Source of the DNA: Frateuria_A sp035943815
GTDB taxonomy: Bacteria; Pseudomonadota; Gammaproteobacteria; Xanthomonadales; Rhodanobacteraceae
Direction of reading: 5' to 3'
DNA: 64,000 nt
Assembly: GCF_035943815.1 (NCBI RefSeq)
Contig: NZ_DASZBU010000010.1
Location: 194,589 to 258,588, forward strand
Position numbers and translations under genes: made by a program. The stretch's first letter is position 1. Every line of letters starts with the position of its first letter. A model generated the notes under the pieces. That model was given only the letters and a program-made list of their open reading frames with translations. It made no database searches and had not been told where the DNA came from. Positions 1-7,736 of this stretch are shown here, piece after piece.

Positions 1-1050
1 CACGCGGCCTCCGTTGCACATACCCGAGCCCGCCAGGATCACCGCGCCGCCGTCGATGTTGTTGATGGCCATCGACTCGCTGCTGCTGCGGGTGAAGTGC
101 AGCCCTTCCATGGCGAACGGATCGCCGTGGTGCAATGTGTCCAGGAATGCCCGGTCGAAGCACTCCGGATGCCGCCGGAAGATTTCGGTGGCCGAAATGG
201 CCATGGGTGAATCCAGGAACACCCTCACGTGCGCCGGGATGGCGCCCCCGCGCAAGCCCTGGTGGATGTAGTAGAGGAGTTCCTGCGCGCGCTCCAGCGC
301 AAAGGTCGGGATCACCACGTTGCCGTGGCGACGGGCCGTTTCGCGGATCGCCTGGAACAGCTCCTGGACGGAGTCGGGCAGCGAACGGTGCGGCCGATCG
401 CCGTAGGTGCACTCCATCACCACGTAGTCGGCAGCGGGAGCGGGCATCGGGTCGCGCAGCAGCGGCCGCCCGGGGTTGCCCAGGTCGCCGGAGAACACTA
501 CCGAGCGGTGCGCCTCGCCGACCTGAACGTCGAGCAGGATGGAAGCCGAGCCCAGGATGTGGCCCGCATCCAGGAACCGCGCGACGATGCCGGGGACGAC
601 CTGGATGGGCTGGTCATAGCCGATGCCCGGTTCGAAGAAATCCAGCGCATGCAAGGCATCGTCCAGGTCGTACAGCGGCGCCGCAAGGGCAACATCGTTG
701 CGGTCGGTACGGCGCGCATGGGCCGCATCCTCGGCCTGCAGGCTGGCGGCATCGAGCAGGACCACGCGGACCAGTTCGCGGGTCGCCGAGGTGGCGAGGA
801 TGCGCCCGTGGAATCCCTGGCGCACGAGTCGGGGGATGCGGCCGCAGTGGTCAAGGTGCGCATGGGTGAGCAGCAACGCATCGATGGATGAGGGGTCGAA
901 GCCGAACGGCTCGGCATTGGCCGCTTCGGTGTCGCGGTCGCCCTGGAACATGCCGCAATCGACCAGTATCCGATGGCCCTCGCATTCGACGAGGTGGCAG
1001 GAACCGGTGACTTCGCGGGCCGCGCCATGACAAACGTAGGAAAGGGTCAT
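1..1050 (-). CDS. beta-CASP metallo-beta-lactamase-fold hydrolase (3' end outside window)
   Basis: Translating the minus strand from the ATG at 1050 gives a protein that stays open to the window edge, so the C-terminus is missing. It begins MTLSYVCHGAAREVTGSCHL and carries the metal-binding motif THAHLDHCG near residue 55, with further family landmarks at DAGHILGSA, VFSGDLGNPG and ECTYGDR. Near the edge is AGSGMCNGGR, the serine/glycine-rich motif of the RNA-processing beta-CASP branch. Such proteins are predicted zinc-dependent ribonucleases; the substrate here is unknown. A TTGA-N6-TCAA box lies 64 bases upstream, and the gene diverges from the BON protein gene. The Shine-Dalgarno is weak (GGAT). 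Confidence 0.85.
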   Translation of the reverse strand, partial: MTLSYVCHGAAREVTGSCHLVECEGHRILVDCGMFQGDRDTEAANAEPFGFDPSSIDALLLTHAHLDHCGRIPRLVRQGFHGRILATSATRELVRVVLLDAASLQAEDAAHARRTDRNDVALAAPLYDLDDALHALDFFEPGIGYDQPIQVVPGIVARFLDAGHILGSASILLDVQVGEAHRSVVFSGDLGNPGRPLLRDPMPAPAADYVVMECTYGDRPHRSLPDSVQELFQAIRETARRHGNVVIPTFALERAQELLYYIHQGLRGGAIPAHVRVFLDSPMAISATEIFRRHPECFDRAFLDTLHHGDPFAMEGLHFTRSSSESMAINNIDGGAVILAGSGMCNGGRV

Positions 1051-1107
1051 CGCGGTGGATCCGCCGGAAGGTGCATGCACCTTGGCACGGACGCGGCGCT
1101 CCATGGG

Positions 1108-1121
1108 TTGACCGGAGTCAA
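1108..1121. promoter_or_regulatory. FNR/Dnr-type box TTGACCGGAGTCAA
   Basis: Perfect TTGA-N6-TCAA palindrome centred 64.5 bases upstream of the minus-strand metallo-hydrolase start at 1050. That leaves room for a transcription start about 41.5 bases downstream of the box and a short leader. It is paired with a second box 24 bases to its right for the divergent gene. Confidence 0.75.
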
Positions 1122-1145
1122 TCACCGGGCGCGCAAGCGGAAGAT

Positions 1146-1159
1146 TTGATCTGCCTCAA
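1146..1159. promoter_or_regulatory. FNR/Dnr-type box TTGATCTGCCTCAA
   Basis: Palindromic TTGA-N6-TCAA centred 67.5 bases upstream of the BON-domain gene at 1220, the commonest spacing in this window. It is consistent with class II activation. Confidence 0.8.
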
Positions 1160-1219
1160 ATGGCAGCCCGGTGCGCGATGGCCTGATGGGTTTCCCCACC
1201 ACAGAAATCGAGGTGTGCC

Positions 1220-1870
1220 ATGAGCGACCTGAGCCTGAGAGACGACGTACTGGAGGAACTGGACTTCGAACCGAGCGTCGATGCATCGAACATTGCCGTC
1301 ATGGCCAAGGATGGCGTGGTGACGTTGACGGGGCACGTTTCGAGCTACGCCCAGAAGGTTGCCGCCGAGCGCGCGACCTGGCGCGTCAACGGAGTGAAGG
1401 CGATCGCCCAGAAACTCGGAGTGCAGCTGCCCGGCGACAAGAAGCTCAGCGACGACGACATCGCCAAGCGTGTTCTCAACATCATGGCCTGGGACGACCT
1501 GACGCCCGCGGACCGGATTCACGTCAAGGTGTCCGATGGTTGGGTCACCCTGACCGGCGAGGTTCCCTGGAACTACCAGCGCCAGGCAGCCGAGGCGGAT
1601 GTGCGCAAGCTTTCCGGCGTGACGGGCGTATCCAACGACATCATGGTCGAGCCGCACGTGCAGGCGGGCGACGTGCGCAAGAACATCGTCGATGCGCTCA
1701 AGCGGCATGCGGAAGTGGAAGCGGACCGGATCAAGGTCGACATCCACGCCAATGGAGCCGTGGCCATCGATGGGCGCGTCGACGACTGGGAAGAGCGCCA
1801 GGCAGTCGAGCGGGCCGCCTGGTCGGCGCCTGGCGTGCGCACGGTGGAGAACCGCGTGCGCATCGTCTAG
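1220..1870 (+). CDS. triple BON-domain protein
   Basis: 216 residues starting at an ATG in GTGCCATGAGC. It consists of three consecutive BON repeats, at roughly residues 5-70, 76-145 and 149-216, each with the GVVTLTG / GWVTLTG / GAVAIDG core strand. BON domains bind membranes or ligands and occur in osmotic-stress proteins such as OsmY. Unlike OsmY there is no signal peptide, so a cytoplasmic or peripheral location is likely. It stands alone between an FNR-type box and a strong terminator. The exact role cannot be read from sequence. Confidence 0.9.
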   Translation: MSDLSLRDDVLEELDFEPSVDASNIAVMAKDGVVTLTGHVSSYAQKVAAERATWRVNGVKAIAQKLGVQLPGDKKLSDDDIAKRVLNIMAWDDLTPADRIHVKVSDGWVTLTGEVPWNYQRQAAEADVRKLSGVTGVSNDIMVEPHVQAGDVRKNIVDALKRHAEVEADRIKVDIHANGAVAIDGRVDDWEERQAVERAAWSAPGVRTVENRVRIV

Positions 1871-1884
1871 ATGCCACCTGCCAC

Positions 1885-1910
1885 GGGGCGCGCAAGCGCC
1901 CCTTTTTTTT
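1885..1910 (+). terminator. rho-independent terminator after BON gene
   Basis: Stem GGGGCGC / GCGCCCC with a GCAA tetraloop, followed by eight T residues. It lies 15 bases after the BON stop codon and 5 bases before the end of the convergent universal stress gene. Confidence 0.93.
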
Positions 1911-1914
1911 CGGC

Positions 1915-2718
1915 TCAGAACCTAAGGAATACGGGCAGGGGACTGCGGGCCAACAGGCTGCTCGTGGTCGGCCCCAGGCATCGCTCTGCGGAGCGGCGAC
2001 TGCCGCTGGCGCCCATGACGATCAAGTCCGCGCGGGTATCGCCGGCATAGTCGAGCAGTTGTTCGCTCGCGGCCTCGTCCGAGCCCGCCACCGTCTCCAC
2101 GGCGCGAACCGGTACGTTGTGTGCGCGCAGGTGCGCAAGAGCGCCGGAGCCGGCGCCACCGCCGTGTTCGGTGCCCTGCTGCAGCACCGATACCTCCTCG
2201 GCGGCGCGCAGCAAGGGCAATGCGGCATGCAGGGCGCGGGTGGATGCCGCCGTGCCGTTCCAGGCGACCATCGCGTGCACCGGACCGCCAGGCGCGATGC
2301 TGGCTTCCGGCACGACGATGCATGCGGTACCGGAAAGCAGGACTTCGCAGATCAGGCGTTCGGACGCAAGGCCGGGCGATGCATGGCCCTGCAGCACCAC
2401 CAGGTCGTGCCAGTCCCCGATCATCGCCAGGACATCGGGTGGCTGGCCGATGGCCACCTGCCAGAAGGTATCGGACACGCCCAGCTGGCTAGCCCACGCG
2501 GCGAAGTCGCGGCCGGCGAGCATCGCCTGCTGCAAGTCATCCTGTGCGTAGGCGACCACTTCCGCAGCCAGTCTCGGCGGCCCCGGTGCCGGCGCGGTTC
2601 GCGGGGCGACGAAGAGGCCGGTCAACGCCGCCTGCATGGAGGCGGCAAGCTGCGCCGCGTAGCGCACGCTGCCATGCCAGGTGCGGTACCCGGGGCTGTG
2701 GACCGCGATGTCGCGCAC
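1915..2718 (-). CDS. tandem universal stress protein (UspA family)
   Basis: 267 residues from a GTG start at 2718 preceded by GGAG. Two UspA-type alpha/beta domains are joined in tandem, about residues 1-140 and 145-267. The second ends with LIVMGASGSRRSAERCLG, a recognisable version of the ATP-binding G-2x-G-9x-G loop, although the following GS/GT is PT here. Tandem Usps are typical stress or dormancy proteins. It is transcribed divergently from another tandem Usp, each with its own FNR-type box. A GTG start is unusual for this neighbourhood but is supported by box spacing of 72.5 bases. Confidence 0.88.
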   Translation of the reverse strand: MRDIAVHSPGYRTWHGSVRYAAQLAASMQAALTGLFVAPRTAPAPGPPRLAAEVVAYAQDDLQQAMLAGRDFAAWASQLGVSDTFWQVAIGQPPDVLAMIGDWHDLVVLQGHASPGLASERLICEVLLSGTACIVVPEASIAPGGPVHAMVAWNGTAASTRALHAALPLLRAAEEVSVLQQGTEHGGGAGSGALAHLRAHNVPVRAVETVAGSDEAASEQLLDYAGDTRADLIVMGASGSRRSAERCLGPTTSSLLARSPLPVFLRF

Positions 2719-2783
2719 GGTAGGACTCCATCGGAGCGGATGACGTCCGCTCGTGGAGCGTGACGCAGCGGCGAGAGCCGGAT

Positions 2784-2797
2784 TTGACCTAGGTCAG
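2784..2797. promoter_or_regulatory. FNR/Dnr-type box TTGACCTAGGTCAG
   Basis: One mismatch from TTGA-N6-TCAA. It is centred 72.5 bases upstream of the minus-strand Usp start at 2718. Confidence 0.65.
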
Positions 2798-2828
2798 CAC
2801 TTGGTGGCTTGACGGCCGCGCGCGCCAG

Positions 2829-2842
2829 TTGACCTGCATCAC
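2829..2842. promoter_or_regulatory. FNR/Dnr-type box TTGACCTGCATCAC
   Basis: One mismatch in the right arm (TCAC). It is centred 81.5 bases upstream of the plus-strand Usp at 2917 and forms a divergent pair with the box at 2784. Confidence 0.65.
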
Positions 2843-2916
2843 CTTGGCCGCTGCCCGATCGCCTAGTGTCGCCGCGACGCTGCCGCTGTCCTGGCGCGCG
2901 TCCTGGAGGCACTGCC

Positions 2917-3744
2917 ATGTACGACATCCTGGTCAACACCATCAATTTCGAAAACTGGCCGCGCGCGGCCCGTTACGGCACGCAATTGGCGAGTCTGCTG
3001 CAGGCGTCGGTCACGGGGGCGTACGTCTACCCATCGCCACTGTATGCCACGCCGAGCTTCAGCTCGCCGGAGCTGATCGAGGCCGTGCTGGAGACATGCC
3101 GGACGCTCGAAGCGGGCGCACTGGCGGCCGAGCGGCCGTTCGTCAGTTGGGCCAGCGGCATGGGCATCGAGCACGCCGCCTGGGTGGTGGGACAAGGCAA
3201 CCTGGCCGCTGCGCTCGTGCAGATCGCGTGCTGGCACGACCTGCTCGTGCTCGAGCGCAATCCGGAACATGCATGGGCATCGCCTTCCGACCTGGCGGAG
3301 CTGATCCTGGCAGTGGGCCTCCCGTGCATCGTGGTACCGCCCCAGCCGGTGCAAGCGGTGTCGCTTTCGCATGTGGCCGTTGCATGGAACGGGTCGTCCG
3401 AGGCCATCCGTGCGGTGCACGCAGCCTTGCCGGTGCTGCAGCGGGCGCACGAGGTGCTGTTGCTGCGCGGCGCGCCCAAGGAGACGTTCCAGGAGGTCAC
3501 CTGGAAGCCGCCCTTCGACATCGACGCCTATCTCAAGCGACATGGAATCCGCGCCCGCTCGCAGGATCTGCTCACCAACGAGCATGGGGTCGGCGAGGCA
3601 TTGCTGGAACAAGCCGATCGCTTCCATGCCGATCTGCTGGTGATGGGCGCCTACGGCCGCAGCCGCTTCAGCGAATGGGCGTTGGGCGGTGCCACCCGAC
3701 ACGTGTTATGGAATGCGCGGTTGCCCGTGCTGTTCCGCCATTGA
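2917..3744 (+). CDS. tandem universal stress protein (UspA family)
   Basis: 275 residues from the ATG at 2917, chosen because GGAGG lies seven bases upstream; an upstream in-frame start has no such site. Two UspA domains, N-terminal MYDILVNTINFENW and C-terminal about residues 145-275. The second ends in VMGAYGRSRFSEWALGGATR, a good nucleotide-binding loop. Only eight bases separate it from the alcohol dehydrogenase gene, so the two form an operon under the box at 2829. It probably binds ATP and acts during growth arrest; this is a family-level inference. Confidence 0.9.
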   Translation: MYDILVNTINFENWPRAARYGTQLASLLQASVTGAYVYPSPLYATPSFSSPELIEAVLETCRTLEAGALAAERPFVSWASGMGIEHAAWVVGQGNLAAALVQIACWHDLLVLERNPEHAWASPSDLAELILAVGLPCIVVPPQPVQAVSLSHVAVAWNGSSEAIRAVHAALPVLQRAHEVLLLRGAPKETFQEVTWKPPFDIDAYLKRHGIRARSQDLLTNEHGVGEALLEQADRFHADLLVMGAYGRSRFSEWALGGATRHVLWNARLPVLFRH

Positions 3745-3752
3745 CCTGCCCC

Positions 3753-4751
3753 ATGCGTGCCATGGTGCTCGAGGCGGTAGGCAAGCCATTGGTGCTGCGG
3801 CATCAGGCCGACCCCGAGCCCGGACCGGGCGAAGTGCGGTTGCGCGTCGAAACCTGCGGCGTGTGCCGTACCGACCTGCACGTAGTGGACGGGGAGCTGC
3901 CCGCAGTGGCACCGCCCATGATTCCCGGACACGAGGTGGTCGGCCGCGTCGATGTGCTTGGCAAGGGCGCCCACCGGATCGGCCTGGGCCAGCGCGTAGG
4001 GGTGCCCTGGCTGGGTTCGACCTGTGGCGTGTGCGAGTACTGCCTTGCCGGTCGCGAGAATCTGTGCGACGCACCTGGCTTCACCGGTTACACCCGACCC
4101 GGTGGCTACGCGAGCCATCTGGTCGCGCGTGCCGACTACTGCATCCCGTTGGGCGAGGATGCCGACCCCATCGCGACGGCCCCGCTCCTGTGCGCGGGCC
4201 TGATCGGGTGGCGAGCGCTGTCCCGCACGGGACGGGCGCGAACGATCGGCATCTACGGCTTCGGCGCCGCTGCACACCTGATGACCCAGGTAGCTCGCCA
4301 CCAGGGCCGGCGGGTATTGGCGTTCACCCGGACGGACGACCTGGCGGCGCAAGCGTTCGCCCGCTCGCTGGGCGTGGTGTGGGCCGGCAACGCCGATGCA
4401 CCCGCGCCGGAGCCGCTCGACGCGGCGCTCATTTTCGCGCCCGCCGGCGAACTCGTGCCGCTCGCGCTCAAGGCTGTGCGCAAGGGCGGCCGGGTGGTGT
4501 GCGGCGGCATCCACATGTCGGATATCCCGGCGTTTCCCTACCGGTTGCTGTGGGAAGAACGGGAGCTGGTTTCGGTCGCCAACCTGACTCGCGCCGATGC
4601 CCACGCCTTCTTCGCCGAAGCCGCCAGCGCAGGGGTACACGCCGCGACGCAACCCTACCCGCTGGAGGCGGCGAACGATGCGCTCGACGACCTGCGCCAC
4701 GGCAGGCTCAGCGGCGCGGCCGTGCTGGTTGCGCATTCCGGCGACGGCTGA
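3753..4751 (+). CDS. zinc-dependent alcohol dehydrogenase
   Basis: 332 residues, starting MRAMVLEAVGKPLVL. It has the catalytic-zinc region (ETCGVCRTDLH, then PGHEVVG), the four-cysteine structural zinc lobe CGVCEYCLAGRENLC, and a Rossmann motif IGIYGFGAAAHLMTQVA. This is a medium-chain NAD(P)-dependent dehydrogenase of the class often annotated as zinc-binding alcohol dehydrogenase family protein. Its place behind a stress-protein gene under an FNR-type box suggests fermentative re-oxidation of NADH, or aldehyde detoxification, under low oxygen. The substrate is not predictable. Confidence 0.9.
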   Translation: MRAMVLEAVGKPLVLRHQADPEPGPGEVRLRVETCGVCRTDLHVVDGELPAVAPPMIPGHEVVGRVDVLGKGAHRIGLGQRVGVPWLGSTCGVCEYCLAGRENLCDAPGFTGYTRPGGYASHLVARADYCIPLGEDADPIATAPLLCAGLIGWRALSRTGRARTIGIYGFGAAAHLMTQVARHQGRRVLAFTRTDDLAAQAFARSLGVVWAGNADAPAPEPLDAALIFAPAGELVPLALKAVRKGGRVVCGGIHMSDIPAFPYRLLWEERELVSVANLTRADAHAFFAEAASAGVHAATQPYPLEAANDALDDLRHGRLSGAAVLVAHSGDG

Positions 4752-5228
4752 GGGTCCTTCGGCCGCCGGACCGAACCGCGGATGCCTGGACCTGTTCCAC
4801 CGGTGTCTCTCTGCAGAGCTCTGTGCCCGGCCCGCTAAGCCGGGGCACAAGCGCGCGGCAATGCGCCCGCCTTTATGCTCGACGCGAACCCTCGGAGCCG
4901 CGCCGAAAGGAACCCGAAAGAGCGGCACCCTAGGTTCGACGCTCCTTGCCAGGAGGTGACAGCAAATGCCTCGTTCTGCTGTTCCCGCTCGCGCCGCCGC
5001 AAACGCGGCAACCCGACGGCTCTGAGGTATGGAAGCATTCCCACCGTGGGCGCTGGCGAGCTCGTCCTGGAGCCGCCGCGATGAGTTCGGCGGTACCTGG
5101 CGGCGATCGGTGGATGCGACGGTCGTCAGCGGCAGCGACCGGACAAGCGGATCCCTGAATATCCACGCTGCCTGCATGCCCAAACGCGCCGACGCAGGCA
5201 ACCCTGGTCCTTCCCTTGCGCGCTCACC
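4752..5228. other. 477-base intergenic region
   Basis: No long gene is supported. It contains a GC-rich inverted repeat (CCCGGC...GCCGGG) at about 4829-4848 that could end the dehydrogenase transcript, though it lacks a T run. It also contains a tiny reading frame with an excellent ribosome site at 4966, described separately. No FNR-type box was seen here. Confidence 0.6.
4966..5025 (+). CDS. possible 19-residue leader peptide
   Basis: ATG at 4966 is preceded by AGGAGG with a nine-base spacer, one of the best ribosome sites in the window. It opens a 19-codon frame (MPRSAVPARAAANAATRRL) ending in TGA. CTCCT-TGCC-AGGAG immediately upstream can fold into a hairpin that hides the ribosome site. 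It lies 200 bases ahead of the glucosyltransferase-domain gene. It may be a regulatory leader or chance; no homology is recognised. Confidence 0.3.
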   Translation: MPRSAVPARAAANAATRRL

Positions 5229-6779
5229 ATGACGTACACGAGCCCATCGAGCAGTCGAGCTGTCGTTCCCGGTGACGTCGCCTACGGTGAGCGGTGGACG
5301 TTCCTGATCCTCTTCGCGCTGTACGGCATCATCGTTTTCCCCATCCTGCGTGCCGACGAGTATTACAACGACGACATCAAGCGGGCTTTGTTCGGGCGGG
5401 CGAGCTGGGACTCCAACGGTCGCCCGCTGACGACGTTTCTGATGCGCGCCTTGCAGGCGTACGACCATGCCATGGTCGATATCTCCCCGTTGACGCAAAT
5501 CGGGGCGGTGGCCGTTCTTGCCTGGGCTGGCGTCTTGATCGCCAGGCGCTTTGCGATACGTTCGCCCTGGATGGCTGCGCTGGCGACCCTGCCGCTCGGA
5601 GCGCAGCCGTTCTACCTGGGCAACCTTTCCTTCAAGTTCGATGCGCTCAGCATGAGCCTGGCGATCCTGCTCGCGCTGGTCCCGGTGGTGCTGGACCAAG
5701 ACACCGTTCGGCGCTGGTGGCTGGGAGTGCTCGCTTTGTTCGCGAGCCTCAACTTCTACCAGCCGGCCATCGACGTGTACCTGGTCTTCGCGTTCATGGA
5801 AATCGTGCACGCCCAGGTCGAGGACGCACCACCCCGCACGCTCGCACGCATGGCGCTGTCGCGGTTCCTGCAGACGCTGGTGACGATGGCGGCCTACGAG
5901 GTGACGGTGGGCATCCACATCAGCGGCTGGGTAAAGAAAGCGGCTACCCCTATCCACGCCGGCCAATGGCAGCAGTTCTATCTGAACTACCTGGATTTCT
6001 ACCGCTTTGTCGGGGCAAGCCTCGATGCGCACTGGTGGACCGTGTACGCCCCGATCTTGTTGCTGTTGGGGCTGACCCCGGTCGCGGTCGGTTTGCGCTA
6101 TGCAGCCGGACAGCGTTCCAAGATCGGCAGCTTCGCGGTGGTGGTGCTGGCGGTGATCGCCCTGCTGGTTCCGCTGATCGCCTCGGTGCTTGCGCTTGGG
6201 CCCATGCTGGTGCTGGCTTCGCCTGAAATCAGCGCACGCGTCTTGATGGGGATCGGCGCGTTGCTGGTGATGTCGCTCGTGGTCATGCATGCATCCTTCG
6301 AGAAGTGGGGCCGTTCGCCCCGATGGTTCGGGGTGGCCGCGTGTGCACTCGCGCTTGGCATGGCGTCGTTGGCGAGCGCATACGGCAACGCACTGAACGA
6401 GCAGAGGCTCTACGAGTCACGCATCGGCGCCCGCTTGGCGGACGATCTGGCCCAATTGAAGGCGACCCGTGGCATCGACTCGCTCCTCATCGAGGGCTCC
6501 GACGGTTACGCGCCGGTAACCGCCCACGTCATCGGGCAGATTCCGCTGGTGCGATCGCTGATTACGCCGTACATCGCAGGAGGGGCGGCCTTCCAGACAA
6601 ACAGTTTTCTCGACCTCTACGTGCAAGGCATCACCAACCTCAGCGCGCAAGCGGACCCGGCGTCAGCCCAGGCGCATGAACGTTTGCTAGCCCGCCTGGG
6701 GAGCACCGGTCCCGTGGTGACCACCAGCACGTACCGGCTCTATGTCGTCGATCGCACGGCCGTGCTGCGGTTCGATTGA
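5229..6779 (+). CDS. GtrII-type glucosyltransferase domain membrane protein
   Basis: 516 residues, polytopic membrane protein with about 10-11 hydrophobic segments. The first extracytoplasmic loop reads ADEYYNDDIKRALFGRAS followed by WDSNGRPLTTF, the acidic signature of the GtrII glucosyltransferase family (serotype-converting transferases that glucosylate surface polysaccharide). A soluble C-terminal part starts near residue 380. The usual partners of phage gtr clusters (a GtrA flippase and a GtrB bactoprenyl glucosyltransferase) are not adjacent. No FNR-type box precedes it, so it is probably not part of the surrounding regulon. The start lacks a clear Shine-Dalgarno. Confidence 0.75.
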   Translation: MTYTSPSSSRAVVPGDVAYGERWTFLILFALYGIIVFPILRADEYYNDDIKRALFGRASWDSNGRPLTTFLMRALQAYDHAMVDISPLTQIGAVAVLAWAGVLIARRFAIRSPWMAALATLPLGAQPFYLGNLSFKFDALSMSLAILLALVPVVLDQDTVRRWWLGVLALFASLNFYQPAIDVYLVFAFMEIVHAQVEDAPPRTLARMALSRFLQTLVTMAAYEVTVGIHISGWVKKAATPIHAGQWQQFYLNYLDFYRFVGASLDAHWWTVYAPILLLLGLTPVAVGLRYAAGQRSKIGSFAVVVLAVIALLVPLIASVLALGPMLVLASPEISARVLMGIGALLVMSLVVMHASFEKWGRSPRWFGVAACALALGMASLASAYGNALNEQRLYESRIGARLADDLAQLKATRGIDSLLIEGSDGYAPVTAHVIGQIPLVRSLITPYIAGGAAFQTNSFLDLYVQGITNLSAQADPASAQAHERLLARLGSTGPVVTTSTYRLYVVDRTAVLRFD

Positions 6780-7006
6780 CGCGGAAAACGCGGATCGAGC
6801 GAGACCGCCAGCTGCGATCGTCCGGTCGGCACCGCCACCCGAAACGGACGCGCTGCAACCGGCAGTCAACCTGGCCGTTACGAACCGGTGCCGTGCCGGC
6901 GGTTGCACGGTTGTTACGGATCGTTACGCAGCGTTGCGCGACGGTCGCGGTGCGGTGGCAATGGCTGGCTAGTCTGGGAACGTAAGCCGACTTCCCGGAG
7001 ACCGCC

Positions 7007-7729
7007 ATGAATGCCATCGTCGCCCAGACCCCGGTTCCTGCCTACGCTGGGGGACAGCGCCTGATGGCTTCGGCAGGCCCGATCGACGTGGAGCAACTGT
7101 CCAGGCACGTCCAGGTCGCACGCCGCAAGCTCGCATCGGGCCAGCATGCCTATCGCGCAGGACAGCCGTTCCACGCCATCTATCTCGTGCATGCGGGCTT
7201 CCTGAAGACCTGCGATCTGTCGGAGGACGGACGCGAGCGGGTCACCAGCTTCCGCATGCGGGGCGAGCTAGTAGGCGTCGAATCCATCGGTCTGGCCCAT
7301 TACGCATGCGACGTGGTAGCGCTGGACGACAGCGAGATCTGGGAGCTGCCTTACCCGCCGGTACTGCACGCGTGCCTGCAGATGCCCGAACTGCAAAGCC
7401 GCCTGACCGCGGCGCTGGCCGAAGAGATCCGCAACGACCGCGCCTGGATGCTGGCGTTGGGTACGCTTACGGCGGAGCAGCGCGTCGCTGCGTTCCTGCT
7501 GGACATGGCCGAGCGGCACCTGCGGCTGGGCTTCAGCCCACGCCATTTCCTGCTGCGCATGGGACGCGCCGACATCGCAAGTTTCCTGGGCCTCAAGCAC
7601 GAGACCGTGACTCGCGCACTATCCAGGCTCGACCGGCTCGAGTGCATCGAGGTGAGGCGCCGGGACATCTGCGTGCTCGATGCGGAGGGTCTGCGGCGCA
7701 TGGCCGGGCAGGGCGCCACCCTCCATTGA
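7007..7729 (+). CDS. FNR/CRP-family transcription regulator lacking Fe-S cysteines
   Basis: 240 residues: cyclic-nucleotide-binding-like beta-roll (about 25-120), long dimer helix (125-155) and a winged helix with RADIASFLGLKHETVTRALS around 187-206. The recognition helix has E199, T202 and R203, matching the E-x-x-S/T-R pattern of FNR that reads TTGA half-sites. No cysteine occurs before residue 69, and the position of FNR Cys122 appears to be Trp, so an oxygen-labile 4Fe-4S cluster is unlikely. It may sense another signal, as Dnr-type proteins do with haem/NO. It is the obvious candidate reader of the sixteen boxes in this window, but has none itself. Start supported by GGAG upstream. Confidence 0.9.
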   Translation: MNAIVAQTPVPAYAGGQRLMASAGPIDVEQLSRHVQVARRKLASGQHAYRAGQPFHAIYLVHAGFLKTCDLSEDGRERVTSFRMRGELVGVESIGLAHYACDVVALDDSEIWELPYPPVLHACLQMPELQSRLTAALAEEIRNDRAWMLALGTLTAEQRVAAFLLDMAERHLRLGFSPRHFLLRMGRADIASFLGLKHETVTRALSRLDRLECIEVRRRDICVLDAEGLRRMAGQGATLH

Positions 7730-7736
7730 GGCGAAG

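Noticed and set aside
2829..3752. Long N-terminal extension of the alcohol dehydrogenase frame over the Usp gene
   Set aside because: The in-frame extension is a shadow of the Usp; homology begins at MRAMVLEA and the dehydrogenase has normal length from 3753.
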